Source of the DNA: Modestobacter lapidis
GTDB lineage: Bacteria; Actinomycetota; Actinomycetes; Mycobacteriales; Geodermatophilaceae
Assembly (NCBI GenBank): GCA_019779905.1
Contig: JABAKE010000006.1
Coordinates: forward strand, 124,001-188,000
Direction of reading: 5' to 3'
DNA: 64,000 nt
Below the pieces are notes generated by a model, which did no database searches, had not been told where the DNA came from, and saw only the letters and a list, made by a program, of their open reading frames with translations. The translations under genes and the position numbers were made by a program. The stretch's first letter is position 1, and every line of letters starts with the position of its first letter. This document shows, piece after piece, positions 7,582 to 17,151 of the stretch.

Positions 7582-9357
7582 TCAGTCGGCCGGGGGGACC
7601 ACCGGCGGGATCACGGGCGGCACCGGGTCGGGGTCGGGGTCCGGATCCGGTGCCGGACCCGTGGGCGCCGAGCTCTGTGTGGGCGTCGTCGGCTCCACCG
7701 GCTCCGGCACGGCCACCAGCACGGTGAGCTCGTCGTTGGCCGCCAGCTGGGCGTTGGGCCCGGGCTCGGTGCCGAACACGGTGCCCTCGGGGACGTCGCT
7801 GCGCTCGCCGGTGGCCACCGTGACGTTGGTGAAGCCGGCCTCCTCGAGCTGGTCGACGGCCTGCTGCTGGGGCAGCCCGGTGACGTCGGGTACCGGTGCG
7901 GTGCCCTGGGACACCTGCAGGGTGATCACCGCGTCGGGGGCCACCGCGGCGCCCTCCGTCGGGTCGATGGCGATGACCTGCCCCTCGGGGGCGAGGTCGG
8001 GGACGTTGTCGATGGTCACGTTGGTGAAGCCGGCGGTGGTGAGGTTCCCCCGGGCGCTCTGCACCGGGAGGCCCACCACACCGGGGACGGTGATCGTGTC
8101 CGGACCGGAGCCGACCACCAGGGCCACGGACGTCTCCGGGTCCACCTGGGTGCCCGGCCTGGGGTCGGAGCTGAGCACCCGGCCCTCGTCCTCGGCGCTG
8201 CTGGCCCCGGTGGTGACGGTCCCGACGCGCAGGTCGGCCGCGGTGAGCGCCGTCCGGGCGTCGGCCTCCAGCTCGCCGACCAGCTGCGGCACCTCGACCC
8301 GGGTGACCGGTGGGGGGGCCTCCTCGCCGCTGTTGAGGGCGACGACCAGCGCGATGACGCCCACCAGGACCAGGACACCGGCGACGACCGCGGCGACGAC
8401 GTTCCGCCGCTTGCGCCGGTCGGCGTCCTCGTCGTCCCAGTCGCCGTAGTCGGCCACGCCACCGGCGATGATCGTGGTCTTCTCGGCATCGCTCATCACC
8501 GGTGTCGCCTCGACCCGCTGCCCGGCGACGGCGCGCAGCAGGTCCGCGCGCATGTCGGCGGCCGACTGGTACCGGTTGGCCGGGTTCTTGCTCATCGCCT
8601 TGAGCAGGACGGAGTCCAGCTCCGGTGGGATGCCGGGGTTGATCGACGACGGCGTCCGCGGGTCCTCGCGCACGTGCTGGTAGGCGACCGCGACGGGGGA
8701 GTCGCCGGTGAACGGCGGGGTGCCGGTGGCGAGCTCGTAGAGCAGGCAGCCGGCCGAGTAGACGTCGGAACGGGCGTCGACGCCCTCACCGCGGGCCTGC
8801 TCGGGGGAGAGGTACTGGGCGGTGCCGATGACCGCGGCGGTGGAGGTCATCGTCGCCGCGGAGTCGGACACCGCGCGGGCGATGCCGAAGTCCATCACCT
8901 TGACGGTGCCCTGCGGCGTGATCATCACGTTCCCGGGCTTCACGTCCCGGTGCACGATGCCGTTGCGGTGGCTGAAGTCCAGCGCCGCGCAGATGTCCGC
9001 GGTGAGCGACATGGCTCGCTCGGGGGAGAGCCGGCCCTCCCGGCGGAGGACGTCGCGCAGGGTCTCGCCCTCGACGTACTCCATGACGATGTAGGGCGTG
9101 GCGCCGGTGGCGGTGCGGTCCTCACCGGTGTCGTAGACGGCCACGATGGCCGGGTGGTTCAGCGAGGCGGCGGCCTGCGCCTCTCGCCGGAAACGCACCT
9201 GGGACGACGGGTCGCGGGCGAGGTCGTTGCGCAGCACCTTGACCGCCACCTCGCGCCCCAGCCGCAGATCGCGGCCACGGTGCACCTCCGCCATGCCGCC
9301 GCGGCCGAGCACCCCGCCGATCTCGTAGCGCTCACCGAGCACCTGGGGGGTGGTCAT
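7582..9357 (-). CDS. pknB: PASTA-domain serine/threonine protein kinase PknB
   Basis: A 591-residue receptor-like kinase. The kinase domain (about 10-275) has GRGGMAEV, the Lys of AVKVL, catalytic HRDVKPGN and DFGIA. A transmembrane helix lies near 325-345, followed outside by three PASTA repeats (VPQLVGEL, VPGVVGLP and VPDVTGLP) and a Pro/Asp-rich tail. PASTA domains sense peptidoglycan fragments; the kinase phosphorylates division and wall-synthesis regulators, FHA proteins among them. Mycobacterial PknB has four PASTA repeats, one more than here. It is the last gene of the fhaA-pknB chain, 130 bases after pknA. Confidence 0.95.
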   Translation of the reverse strand: MTTPQVLGERYEIGGVLGRGGMAEVHRGRDLRLGREVAVKVLRNDLARDPSSQVRFRREAQAAASLNHPAIVAVYDTGEDRTATGATPYIVMEYVEGETLRDVLRREGRLSPERAMSLTADICAALDFSHRNGIVHRDVKPGNVMITPQGTVKVMDFGIARAVSDSAATMTSTAAVIGTAQYLSPEQARGEGVDARSDVYSAGCLLYELATGTPPFTGDSPVAVAYQHVREDPRTPSSINPGIPPELDSVLLKAMSKNPANRYQSAADMRADLLRAVAGQRVEATPVMSDAEKTTIIAGGVADYGDWDDEDADRRKRRNVVAAVVAGVLVLVGVIALVVALNSGEEAPPPVTRVEVPQLVGELEADARTALTAADLRVGTVTTGASSAEDEGRVLSSDPRPGTQVDPETSVALVVGSGPDTITVPGVVGLPVQSARGNLTTAGFTNVTIDNVPDLAPEGQVIAIDPTEGAAVAPDAVITLQVSQGTAPVPDVTGLPQQQAVDQLEEAGFTNVTVATGERSDVPEGTVFGTEPGPNAQLAANDELTVLVAVPEPVEPTTPTQSSAPTGPAPDPDPDPDPVPPVIPPVVPPAD

Positions 9358-9487
9358 CGGGGGTCCTCTCGGGCGGTGTGGTGCGACGCCGGGAGCGCCT
9401 GGGGAAGGCCGGGGAGCGGCCCGGCGGGCAGCCTAACCGCCGGGAATCCCCGGTCAGCGGCGACGCGAGCAGCGCGTGACTGATGGG

Positions 9488-11197
9488 TCACGGGATGTCT
9501 CCCTCGTCGAAACGGGCGCCCTCCGCCGTCGTCGTCGGCGCGGGAGGCTCCGTCGTGGTCGGCGCGGGAGCCTCCGTCGTGGTCGGCGCGGGAGCCTCCG
9601 TCGTGGTGGGAGCCGGGGCCCGGGTCGTGGTGGGAGCCGGGGCCCGGGTCGTGGTGGGAGCGGGAGCCCGGGTGGTGGTGGTGGTGGGCGCGGGCGCCGG
9701 CGGCTCCGCGGGCTCCTCCAGCGGCCAGCCGTCCTCGGCCACGAAGAGGGTCACCTCGCTCTCCGCGGGCACCTCCTGGTTGGCGGGGTTGCTCCCGGCG
9801 ACCGTTCCCTCGCCCAGCTCCACGCCCAGCTGGCCGAGTAGCGCCGTGCTCGCCTCCTCGGTCACCACGTCCAGGCCGGCGCCCTCGAGCAGCTCCTCGA
9901 TCTCGTCGGCGGGGCGGCCGATGTAGTCGTCGGTGGCGACCAGGACACCCGCCGCGGGCGGGGCGTCGGTGACCGGCGCCGAACTCGTCGTCGCGCTCGG
10001 GGTGGCGGTGGTGCCGCGGCCGGCGTCGCCCGCGCCGCGGGTCAGCACGTAGGCCCCCGCGCCGAGCAGCAGCAGCAGGGCCAGCCCGGCGACCAGCCAC
10101 GGCCACCGCGGGCGGCTCCTCGGTGAGGGCTCGTCCGGGTGGAGCCGGTCGTAGCGGTCGTCTTCGCCCGTCGCCGGGCCCTGCAGCGGCGGCATGGTGC
10201 GCGGCGCGGTACGGGGTCCCATCGATCGGGGACCCATGGAGCGGGGGCCCATGGTGCGGGGCCCGCCGGTCGGGGGGTCGGCTGCCGGCAGCACCGTGGT
10301 CGGGTCACCGGCGCCGGGAACCACCTGCGTGGCGGCGGTGGCCGGCGCCCAGCCACCGGCCGCGACGGTGCGGACGGCGGCGGCGAAGTCCGCGCCGTCG
10401 GCGAACCGGTCGGCCGGGTCCTTGGCGAGCGCACGCTCGACGAGCTGCCGGACCGGCGGGGGCACGTCCGGCGGCAGCGGCGGGGGCGGCCGGTTGATCT
10501 GGGCCAGGGCGATGGCTACCTGGGACTCACCGTCGAAGGGCCGGCTGCCCGCCAGGCACTCGTAGGCCAGCACGCCGAGGGAGTAGACGTCGGAGGCGGC
10601 GGTGACCGGCAGCCCCTGGGCCTGCTCGGGGGAGAGGTACTGGGCCGTGCCGACCACCATGCCGGTGCGGGTCAGCGGCGCCGCGTCGCGGGCGCGGGCG
10701 ATGCCGAAGTCGGTCAGCTTCACCACGCCGTCGGGCCGCACGATGAGGTTGCCCGGCTTGATGTCGCGGTGGACCATCCCGGCCGCGTGCGCGGCGGACA
10801 GCCCGTCGCCGGCCTGCCGCAGGACGTCGAGCGTCTGCTGGGTGGGCAGCCGGCCGCGCTCGGCGAGCACGGTCACCAGGGGATGGCCCTCGACGAACTC
10901 CATCACCAGGTAGGCGACGCGCTGGCCGGGGTACGGCCCGTCGGTCGTCACCGTCTCGCCGTAGTCGTAGACCGAGGCGATGTTGGGGTGGGACAGCGCC
11001 GCGGTGTGCCGGGCCTCGTTCCGGAACCGGATCAGGAAGTTCGGGTCGCTGGTGTACTCGCTGCGCAGCACCTTGGCCGCCACGATGCGCCCGAGGGTCC
11101 GGTCGCGGGCCTGCCACACCTCGCCCATGCCGCCGCTGGCGATGGGCGCGACGATCTCGTAGCGCTCCGCGAGCACGCTGCCGACGTGGAGGGCCAT
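9488..11197 (-). CDS. pknA: Serine/threonine protein kinase PknA with extracellular Thr/Pro tail
   Basis: A 569-residue kinase. Catalytic motifs ASGGMGEV, AAKVL, HRDIKPGN and DFGIA are intact. A transmembrane helix follows near residue 370, then one PASTA-like domain (YIGRPADEIEELLEGAGL) and a C-terminal tail of APAPTTT repeats. PknA acts with PknB in controlling cell shape and septation. The ATG overlaps the pbpA stop in ATGA, so the genes are coupled. A close paralogue lies at 47224-49026. Confidence 0.94.
   Translation of the reverse strand: MALHVGSVLAERYEIVAPIASGGMGEVWQARDRTLGRIVAAKVLRSEYTSDPNFLIRFRNEARHTAALSHPNIASVYDYGETVTTDGPYPGQRVAYLVMEFVEGHPLVTVLAERGRLPTQQTLDVLRQAGDGLSAAHAAGMVHRDIKPGNLIVRPDGVVKLTDFGIARARDAAPLTRTGMVVGTAQYLSPEQAQGLPVTAASDVYSLGVLAYECLAGSRPFDGESQVAIALAQINRPPPPLPPDVPPPVRQLVERALAKDPADRFADGADFAAAVRTVAAGGWAPATAATQVVPGAGDPTTVLPAADPPTGGPRTMGPRSMGPRSMGPRTAPRTMPPLQGPATGEDDRYDRLHPDEPSPRSRPRWPWLVAGLALLLLLGAGAYVLTRGAGDAGRGTTATPSATTSSAPVTDAPPAAGVLVATDDYIGRPADEIEELLEGAGLDVVTEEASTALLGQLGVELGEGTVAGSNPANQEVPAESEVTLFVAEDGWPLEEPAEPPAPAPTTTTTRAPAPTTTRAPAPTTTRAPAPTTTEAPAPTTTEAPAPTTTEPPAPTTTAEGARFDEGDIP
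9523..9690 (-). repeat. Minisatellite encoding the PknA Thr/Pro tail
   Basis: Near-identical 21-24 nt units encode the peptide repeats APAPTTTEAP and APAPTTTRAP at the C-terminus of PknA. They are in frame and inside the gene, so they are not CRISPR. Copy number may vary. Confidence 0.75.
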
Positions 11198-12642
11198 CAG
11201 CCGCCGCCCTGCGCCGCGAGGTGGGCCTCGATGACCTGCCGGGCGATGGGTGCGGAGGTGTCGCCGCCGGTCCCGCCGCCGTTGGCGACGAAGACCGCCA
11301 CCGCGATGGTGGGGTCCTCGGCGGGGGCGAAGCCGATGAACCAGTTGTGGTCGTCCACGCCCTCGGAGACCTGCGCCGTCCCGGTCTTGCCGGCGACCTG
11401 GACGCCGCTGATCCCGGCCCGCCGGCCGCTGCCCTCCGCCACGACGCTGGTCATCATCTCGGTGAGCTGCCCGGCCACGTCGGAGGAGATCGGCTCGGCC
11501 AGCTGCTCGGGCTCGGTCTGGTCGATCACGCGGAGGTCCGGGGCCTGGACGGAGTCGACCAGGTACGGGCGCATCAGCGTGCCGTCGTTCGCCACCGTCG
11601 CGGCGATCATCGCCGCCTGCATGGGGGTCATCGCCACGTTGAACTGGCCGATCGACGTCTGCCCCAGCTGGGCGTCGTTCTCGATGTCGCCGATCGTGCT
11701 GCCGGCGACGTCGAGCGGGATCTCCAGGCCCTCGTCGTCCATGCCGAAGGCCTCGGCCATGTCCCGGATGCGCTCCTCACCGAGATCGATGCCGAGCTGG
11801 GCGAACGCGGTGTTGCAGGAGACGGTGAGCGCGTCGATCAGCGACTGGTCCGCGCCGCCGTTGCAGCTGGAGTTCCCGTAGTTCCTCAGCGTGGTGCTGG
11901 TCCCGGGCAGGGTCAGCACGTCGGGGGCCGGGATGGTGGTCGCGGGGGTGTAGTCGCCGGTGGCCAGGGCAGCGGCGGCGACGATCACCTTGAAGATGGA
12001 GCCCGCCTGGTACCGGTCGCTGATCGCGTGGTTGCGCAGCTCCGCCTCACCGAGCTGGGAGCGGTACTCGCGGATCGCGGCGGGATCGTGGCTGGACAGC
12101 TTCTCCGGGTCGTAGCTGGGGGTGCTGGCCAGGGCCAGCACGGCGCCGGTGCGCGGATCGAGCGCGACGACGGCGCCGGTGACGCCGGCCAGGCCCTCCA
12201 TGGCGGCCTGCTGGGCCGCGGGCTCCAGGGTCAGCTGGATGTTGCCGCCGGCCGGATCGCGGCCGGTGAACAGGTCGCCGAGCCGGAACAGGGTCAGCCG
12301 GGGGTCGGACCCGCTGAGGATGGCGTTCGCCTCCCGCTCCAGGCCGGTGTTGCCGTAGACCAGCGGCGAGTAGTAGCCGGTCACGGGGGCGTAGAGCTCG
12401 CCCTGCGGGTACTGGCGCAGGTACCGGAGGCGGCCGTCGGTCGGCACCGACAGGGCGATCTCGTTGCCGTCGACGACGATCGAGCCGCGCTCGCGGTCGA
12501 ACTGGTCGGCCAGCACCCGGGTGTTGCGGGGGTTGTCCCGCAGGTCGCCGGCCCGGACCACCTGGATGATGTTCACGTTGACGATGAGCAGCGTGAACAG
12601 CACGAGGACGCTGATCGCGACCCGGCGCAGCGGTGCGTTCAC
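11197..12642 (-). CDS. pbpA: Penicillin-binding protein A (class B transpeptidase)
   Basis: A 481-residue class B PBP that cross-links septal or polar peptidoglycan with RodA. A short N-terminal membrane anchor (about 8-30) is followed by the dimerisation domain and a transpeptidase domain. The active-site Ser is in AGSIFK, the second motif is SCN and the third KTGTAQ. It overlaps pknA downstream and rodA upstream by four bases each, consistent with strict co-expression. Confidence 0.96.
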   Translation of the reverse strand: MNAPLRRVAISVLVLFTLLIVNVNIIQVVRAGDLRDNPRNTRVLADQFDRERGSIVVDGNEIALSVPTDGRLRYLRQYPQGELYAPVTGYYSPLVYGNTGLEREANAILSGSDPRLTLFRLGDLFTGRDPAGGNIQLTLEPAAQQAAMEGLAGVTGAVVALDPRTGAVLALASTPSYDPEKLSSHDPAAIREYRSQLGEAELRNHAISDRYQAGSIFKVIVAAAALATGDYTPATTIPAPDVLTLPGTSTTLRNYGNSSCNGGADQSLIDALTVSCNTAFAQLGIDLGEERIRDMAEAFGMDDEGLEIPLDVAGSTIGDIENDAQLGQTSIGQFNVAMTPMQAAMIAATVANDGTLMRPYLVDSVQAPDLRVIDQTEPEQLAEPISSDVAGQLTEMMTSVVAEGSGRRAGISGVQVAGKTGTAQVSEGVDDHNWFIGFAPAEDPTIAVAVFVANGGGTGGDTSAPIARQVIEAHLAAQGGG

Positions 12643-14054
12643 GGGCGGACCACCTCCGTGGGCGCGTCGACCAGCTTGGGCGGGGGTGCGGGCGGCGGGG
12701 CCGAGGGGCGCCGGGCGGCGTCGCTGATCCGCACCAGCAGCGCGACGAGGCCGAAGTTCGCGACCAGCGACGACCCGCCGTAGGCCAGGAACGGCGTGGT
12801 GAGCCCGGTGAGGGGCAGCAGGCCGGTGACGCCGCCGAGGACGACGAAGACCTGCCAGGCGACGGCGAAGGACAGCCCGGCGGCGAGCAGCTTGCCGAAG
12901 CCGTCCCGCACGATCAGCGAGGTGCGCAGGCCGCGCTCGACCAGGATCAGGTACAGCACGATGACCGCGACCAGGCCGAAGAGACCGAGCTCCTCACCGA
13001 TGGCCGCGGCGATGAAGTCGCTCTTGGCGACCGGCACCTGGTCGGGCCGTCCGCCGCCCAGGCCGGCGCCGAACAGGCCACCGGTGCCCAGGCCGAACAG
13101 CGACTGGACGATCTGGTAGCCGCCCTCGTCGGCGTAGGCGAACGGGTCCAGCCAGGTGTCGACCCGGACCCGCACGTGGCCGAACAGCTGGTAGGCCAGG
13201 AAGGCGCCGCCGGCGAACAGCAGCAGGCCGATGACCAGCCAGCTGGCCCGCTCGGTGGCCACGTAGAGCATCACCACGAAGATCCCGAACAGCAGCAGCG
13301 AGCTGCCCAGGTCGCGCTCGAAGACCAGGACCAGGATCGAGACGACCCAGGCGGCGAGCACCGGGCCGAGGTCGCGGCCGCGAGGGAGCTCGAGCCGCAG
13401 CACCCGGCGGCTGGCCAGTGCCAGCACGTCGCGCTTCTCGACCAGGTAGGCGGCGAAGAAGACGATCAGGCAGATCTTGGCGAACTCACCGGGCTGGATC
13501 GAGAAGCCGCCGACCCGGATCCACAGCTTCGCCCCGTTGACCTCCGAGATCGAGGAGGGCAGCGCCGCCGGGATGGCCAGCAGCACCAGCCCGAGCAGCG
13601 CCAGGGTGTAGGCCAGCCGGGCCAGCATCCGGTGGTCGCGGACGATCAGCAGGACGGCGACGAACAGCGCCAGGCCGATGGTGGCCCACAGCAGCTGGAC
13701 GGGGGCGTCCTCGCCGGTGGACTCACCGCCCACCTGGGACGCGGCGATGTCCAGCCGGTGGATCATCGTCAGCCCCAGCCCGACCAGCACCGCCACGCAG
13801 GGCAGCAGCAGCGGATCGGCATAGGCCGCCCAGCGGCGGACGACGAGGTGCGCCACCACCCACAGGGCGGTGTACCAGAGGCTGAAGGTGGCGATCTCCG
13901 GGCTCAGCGAGCCGGTGACGGTGATGTCGACGATGCACTGGGCGGTGATCGTCAGGACCACCGCGAAACCCAGCAGGGCCAGCTCGGTGTTCCGCCGGGT
14001 GGGCGTGGATGTGCCGGCGGCGCTCGCCCGGGGGTCGGTGCCGGGGCCGCTCAT
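12639..14054 (-). CDS. rodA: RodA/FtsW family peptidoglycan glycosyltransferase
   Basis: A SEDS polymerase of 471 residues with about twelve transmembrane segments; it elongates glycan strands from lipid II and pairs with PbpA. The catalytic Asp region FERDLGSS, the PGEFAKI loop and the C-terminal GGSSL...N motif (LAYGGSSLVANFGL) are present. The C-terminal cytoplasmic tail is Pro-rich. It sits 37 bases after pstP and overlaps pbpA. Confidence 0.95.
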   Translation of the reverse strand: MSGPGTDPRASAAGTSTPTRRNTELALLGFAVVLTITAQCIVDITVTGSLSPEIATFSLWYTALWVVAHLVVRRWAAYADPLLLPCVAVLVGLGLTMIHRLDIAASQVGGESTGEDAPVQLLWATIGLALFVAVLLIVRDHRMLARLAYTLALLGLVLLAIPAALPSSISEVNGAKLWIRVGGFSIQPGEFAKICLIVFFAAYLVEKRDVLALASRRVLRLELPRGRDLGPVLAAWVVSILVLVFERDLGSSLLLFGIFVVMLYVATERASWLVIGLLLFAGGAFLAYQLFGHVRVRVDTWLDPFAYADEGGYQIVQSLFGLGTGGLFGAGLGGGRPDQVPVAKSDFIAAAIGEELGLFGLVAVIVLYLILVERGLRTSLIVRDGFGKLLAAGLSFAVAWQVFVVLGGVTGLLPLTGLTTPFLAYGGSSLVANFGLVALLVRISDAARRPSAPPPAPPPKLVDAPTEVVRP

Positions 14055-14091
14055 GTCGCGCTGCCCGTCCGCGGGCCGGCGAGCCGGCGCA

Positions 14092-15471
14092 CTAGTCGTC
14101 CGCCCGGCAGTCCACCCCCGGCTCGCCCGTCCGGGAGGGCGAGCCGGTCGTGGAGGGGCTGCTGCTCGGAGCGGGCTCCGTGGTGGTGGGCTCCGCCGGG
14201 GGCGTGGTGTCCTCGCCGGCCGGGCCGGAGGTGACCGACGCCGTCCGGGGGGAACCGGTGCGGCACAGCGGCAGCCGCTGGTCGCGGAGGTCGGCCAGGA
14301 TCCGCTGGGCGTCGTCCCGGTCGCCGGCGGTGATGCCGGCCCGCACCCGGCTGCGCGCGGCCTGGGTCAGGTCGGAGGACGCCATTCCCGTGGCGGAGTC
14401 CAGCCGGTACAGGTCGACGCCGACGACGGAGGCGTCCAGGCCCTGGAAGACGGCGACCTCCTGGCCGTCGGCGGTGTCGTGGACGCCGACGAACCACTGC
14501 CGCATGACGAAGACGTAGCCACCGGCCGCGACCGCACCGAGCACCAGGACGGTGGCCAGCGCGATCAGGGCGGTGCGCAGCGGACGGCGGCGCCGGGCCG
14601 GGGCGGTACTGCCGGCGGCCGCCGAGGCCGGCGGAGCTGCGGGCGGGTCGGCGAGGGCGGCCCGGCCGGCGGCCGACCGCGGGTCGACCTCCCGCTGGCC
14701 GCGGTTGTCACCGGCGGCTCCGTCGATCACGGGCTCGATCAACGCGGTGCGCCCGTCGTCCTCGACGACGTCGGCCACGATGCAGGTGATGTTGTCCGGG
14801 CCGCCGCTGCGCAGCGCGAGCTCGATCAGCCGGTCGGCGCAGGCCTGCGGGTCGGGGTCCTGCAGCGCCTGCGCCATCGTCTCGTGGCTGACCACGCCGG
14901 ACAGGCCGTCGGAGCAGAGCAGGTAGCGGTCGCCGGCGCGGGCGTCGCGCATCGACAGGTCGGGCTCGACGTCCTGGCCGTTGAGCGCGCGCAGCAGCAG
15001 GGAGCGCTGCGGGTGGCTGTTGGCCTCCTCGGCGGTGATCCGGCCGTCGTCGATGAGCGTCTGGACGAACGTGTCGTCGTGGGTGATCTGGCCCAGCACA
15101 CCGTCGCGCAGGAGGTACGCGCGGGAGTCGCCGACGTGGCACAGGCCCAGCCGGCCACCGGCGAACAGGACGGCGGTGAGCGTCGTCCCCATGCCCTCCA
15201 GCTGCGGCGACTCCCGGATCACCTCGCGCAGGTGCTCGCTGCCGTCGAACACGGCCTGGCGCAGCGACTGCAGCAGGTCACCGGAGGGGGCGTCGTCGTC
15301 GAGGTGCTCGAGGGCGGCGATGACCACCTTGCTGGCGACGTCGCCGGCCGCGTGCCCGCCCATGCCGTCGGCGACGGCCAGCAGCCGGGGCCCGGCGTAG
15401 ACGGAATCCTGATTGGTGCCGCGGATGAGCCCGCGGTCGGAGCGCGCGGCGTACCGCAGGACCAGGCTCAT
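14092..15471 (-). CDS. pstP: PP2C-type serine/threonine phosphatase PstP
   Basis: The sole phosphatase of this kinase cluster, 459 residues. The PP2C domain (about 1-240) holds RSDRGLIRGTNQDS, the metal-binding VADGMGGHAAGD, SDGLSGVV and GGPDNITCI. A transmembrane helix lies at about 300-325, then an extracellular domain with a Thr/Pro/Ser-rich end. It dephosphorylates PknA, PknB and their targets. The ATG at 15471 overlaps the fhaB stop (ATGA); further upstream residues of the open frame are antisense-like and were dropped. Confidence 0.95.
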   Translation of the reverse strand: MSLVLRYAARSDRGLIRGTNQDSVYAGPRLLAVADGMGGHAAGDVASKVVIAALEHLDDDAPSGDLLQSLRQAVFDGSEHLREVIRESPQLEGMGTTLTAVLFAGGRLGLCHVGDSRAYLLRDGVLGQITHDDTFVQTLIDDGRITAEEANSHPQRSLLLRALNGQDVEPDLSMRDARAGDRYLLCSDGLSGVVSHETMAQALQDPDPQACADRLIELALRSGGPDNITCIVADVVEDDGRTALIEPVIDGAAGDNRGQREVDPRSAAGRAALADPPAAPPASAAAGSTAPARRRRPLRTALIALATVLVLGAVAAGGYVFVMRQWFVGVHDTADGQEVAVFQGLDASVVGVDLYRLDSATGMASSDLTQAARSRVRAGITAGDRDDAQRILADLRDQRLPLCRTGSPRTASVTSGPAGEDTTPPAEPTTTEPAPSSSPSTTGSPSRTGEPGVDCRADD

Positions 15472-15929
15472 GAACGCAGCTCCAGCACGGTCTGGCCGAT
15501 CCGGATCGGCTGGCCCGGCGCCACCAGCAGCGGGCCCTGCACGCGCTGCTGGTCGAGGTAGGTGCCATTGGTGGACCCGAGGTCCTCGACGTACCACTGA
15601 CCGCCGCGATTGGTGAGCCGCGCGTGCCGGGAGCTGGCGAAGTCGTCGGTGAGGACCAGGGTGGAGTCGTCGGCGCGGCCGATGAGGATGGCCTGCTCGC
15701 CGAGGGTGATGCGGGTGCCCGACAGCGGGCCGGCGGTGACGACGAGGTGGCGGGGGCCGCGGCCACCGCGCTTGCGGGCAGCCGCCGCGCGCGGCGGGAC
15801 GGAGGCGACCCGGCCGGCACGACCGCCGAAGAGGTCGGCCCGGACCACCCGGAAGGCGGCGAAGATGAACAGCCAGAGCAGGAGCAGGAAGCCGAATCGG
15901 AAGGCCTGCAGCACGATCTCCGCGGTCAT
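15468..15929 (-). CDS. fhaB: FHA-domain protein FhaB (FipA)
   Basis: A 153-residue protein: N-terminal membrane helix (about 8-27), basic linker and a C-terminal FHA domain with ILIGRADDSTLVL, SSRHARL and DLGSTNGTYLD. The FHA fold binds phosphothreonine on proteins modified by PknA/PknB. The mycobacterial counterpart (Rv0019c) supports division under stress. It lies 13 bases after fhaA and overlaps pstP. Confidence 0.93.
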   Translation of the reverse strand: MTAEIVLQAFRFGFLLLLWLFIFAAFRVVRADLFGGRAGRVASVPPRAAAARKRGGRGPRHLVVTAGPLSGTRITLGEQAILIGRADDSTLVLTDDFASSRHARLTNRGGQWYVEDLGSTNGTYLDQQRVQGPLLVAPGQPIRIGQTVLELRS

Positions 15930-15942
15930 GGGGTGGACCCCC

Positions 15943-16746
15943 TCACGAGCCGTCCTGCCGGTAGACCAGCACCGAGTGTCCGATGCGGATCACGTCGCCG
16001 TCGGCGAGCTCCTGCCGGCCGACCCGCCGGCCGTTGACGAGGGTTCCGTTGGTGGAGCCGAGGTCCTCGACCGCGACGGTGCCACCGTCGAGCTGGACGT
16101 CGACGTGCTTGCGGCTGACCCCGGTGTCGGGCAGCCGGATGTCGGCGTCGGTGCCCCGCCCCAGCACGTTGCTGCCCTGCTCCAGGACATGCCGCGTGCC
16201 GGGGCCGTCGACCACCAGCACGTGACTGAGGCCCGGCCGCTGGCCGGGGTGCCCCACCACCGGTGCACCCCCGCCGGTGTCGGTGGCCGAGCCGGGGTGC
16301 CCGCCGGACAGCGGCGGGAGCGGGGGAACCCCGGGCGGCGCCGGGACCGAGGTGGAGGGACGTGGCGGGTGGGTGCCGTCGCCGACGTGGGAGGCGACCT
16401 CGAAGACGCCGGTGTGCAGGTTCTCGTCGCGCTCGAGCCGGACCTCGATGTCGCCGAAGGTCTGGTAGCCCTCCGACTCGACGTGCTCGGCGACCATGTC
16501 CGCGAGCTCGGAGGCGAGCTGCTCCGACCAGTCGGAGAGGTTCTCGAAGTCGACCTTGCCGAGGGTCACGACGTAGACGTTGGGCGCGAGCACCCGGCCA
16601 CCGCCGAGGATCGAGCGTTGCTCGGTGGCCTCGCGCTGGAGGGCGTGCGCGATCTCGGCGGGGTGCACCTTGCCCTTGAACATGCGGGCGAAGGCGAGCC
16701 CGACCATGCCCTCGAGGCGTCGCTCGAAGCGCTGCAGAACACCCAC
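15943..16746 (-). CDS. fhaA: FHA-domain protein FhaA (DUF3662-FHA)
   Basis: A 267-residue cytoplasmic adaptor. The N-terminal DUF3662 domain (VGVLQRFERRLEGMVG, FKGKVHPAEIAHALQREA) is linked by a Pro/Gly-rich segment to a C-terminal FHA domain with DIRLPDTGVSRKHVDV and LGSTNGTLVN. In mycobacteria FhaA binds the phosphorylated pseudokinase domain of MviN and restrains peptidoglycan synthesis. GTG at 16746 follows AAGGGA. It is the first gene of the chain, so the operon promoter should lie in 16747-16960. Confidence 0.94.
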   Translation of the reverse strand: MGVLQRFERRLEGMVGLAFARMFKGKVHPAEIAHALQREATEQRSILGGGRVLAPNVYVVTLGKVDFENLSDWSEQLASELADMVAEHVESEGYQTFGDIEVRLERDENLHTGVFEVASHVGDGTHPPRPSTSVPAPPGVPPLPPLSGGHPGSATDTGGGAPVVGHPGQRPGLSHVLVVDGPGTRHVLEQGSNVLGRGTDADIRLPDTGVSRKHVDVQLDGGTVAVEDLGSTNGTLVNGRRVGRQELADGDVIRIGHSVLVYRQDGS

Positions 16747-16969
16747 AGTCGCTCCCTTGCGCTCGGCTGGCCTCCTACTGTCCTGAGCGCGATCGTAACC
16801 GGGCCGGGGACACCGGACCGGTCGGCGAGCGCAGGACACCCCGGACGATCTCGTCCCCGAGGAGCACGACGAGGTCCTGTCTACCAGGGCGGACCGACGT
16901 CGGCGGGCCGCCGCGCCCGGGGGGTCTCGCGGGAGCACGCGGCGGGGCTGCTACTGTCCTTCCTCGCCA

Positions 16970-17052
16970 GGGCAAGTGGCGGAATGGCAGACGCGCACGG
17001 TTCAGGTCCGTGTGTCCGAGAGGACGTGGGGGTTCAACTCCCCCCTTGCCCA
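16970..17052 (+). tRNA. leuT: tRNA-Leu(CAG)
   Basis: Class II tRNA of 83 bases. Acceptor strands GGGCAAG (16970-16976) and CTTGCCC (17045-17051) pair fully; the anticodon arm has CAG within the loop TTCAGGT; there is a long variable arm and the T loop TTCAACT. No CCA is encoded. The same tRNA lies upstream of fhaA in mycobacteria. Confidence 0.95.
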
Positions 17053-17080
17053 CCCCAGCACCACCTGCAGCAGTACCACC

Positions 17081-17106
17081 GACAGGGCCCCCTCGGGGGC
17101 CCTGTC
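17081..17106 (+). terminator. Terminator after tRNA-Leu
   Basis: A perfect 12-bp inverted repeat (GACAGGGCCCCC and its complement) with a minimal loop starts 29 bases after the tRNA. Confidence 0.8.
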
Positions 17107-17151
17107 GTCGTTCCGGCCCGGCGGTGCCGCTCGCGCCCGTGCGCCCGACGC

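Noticed and set aside
9523-9690. CRISPR-like array
   Set aside because: Coding repeats inside pknA.
12633-14234. Long forward frame opposite rodA
   Set aside because: Gln/Asp/Gly-rich shadow of the membrane protein on the other strand.
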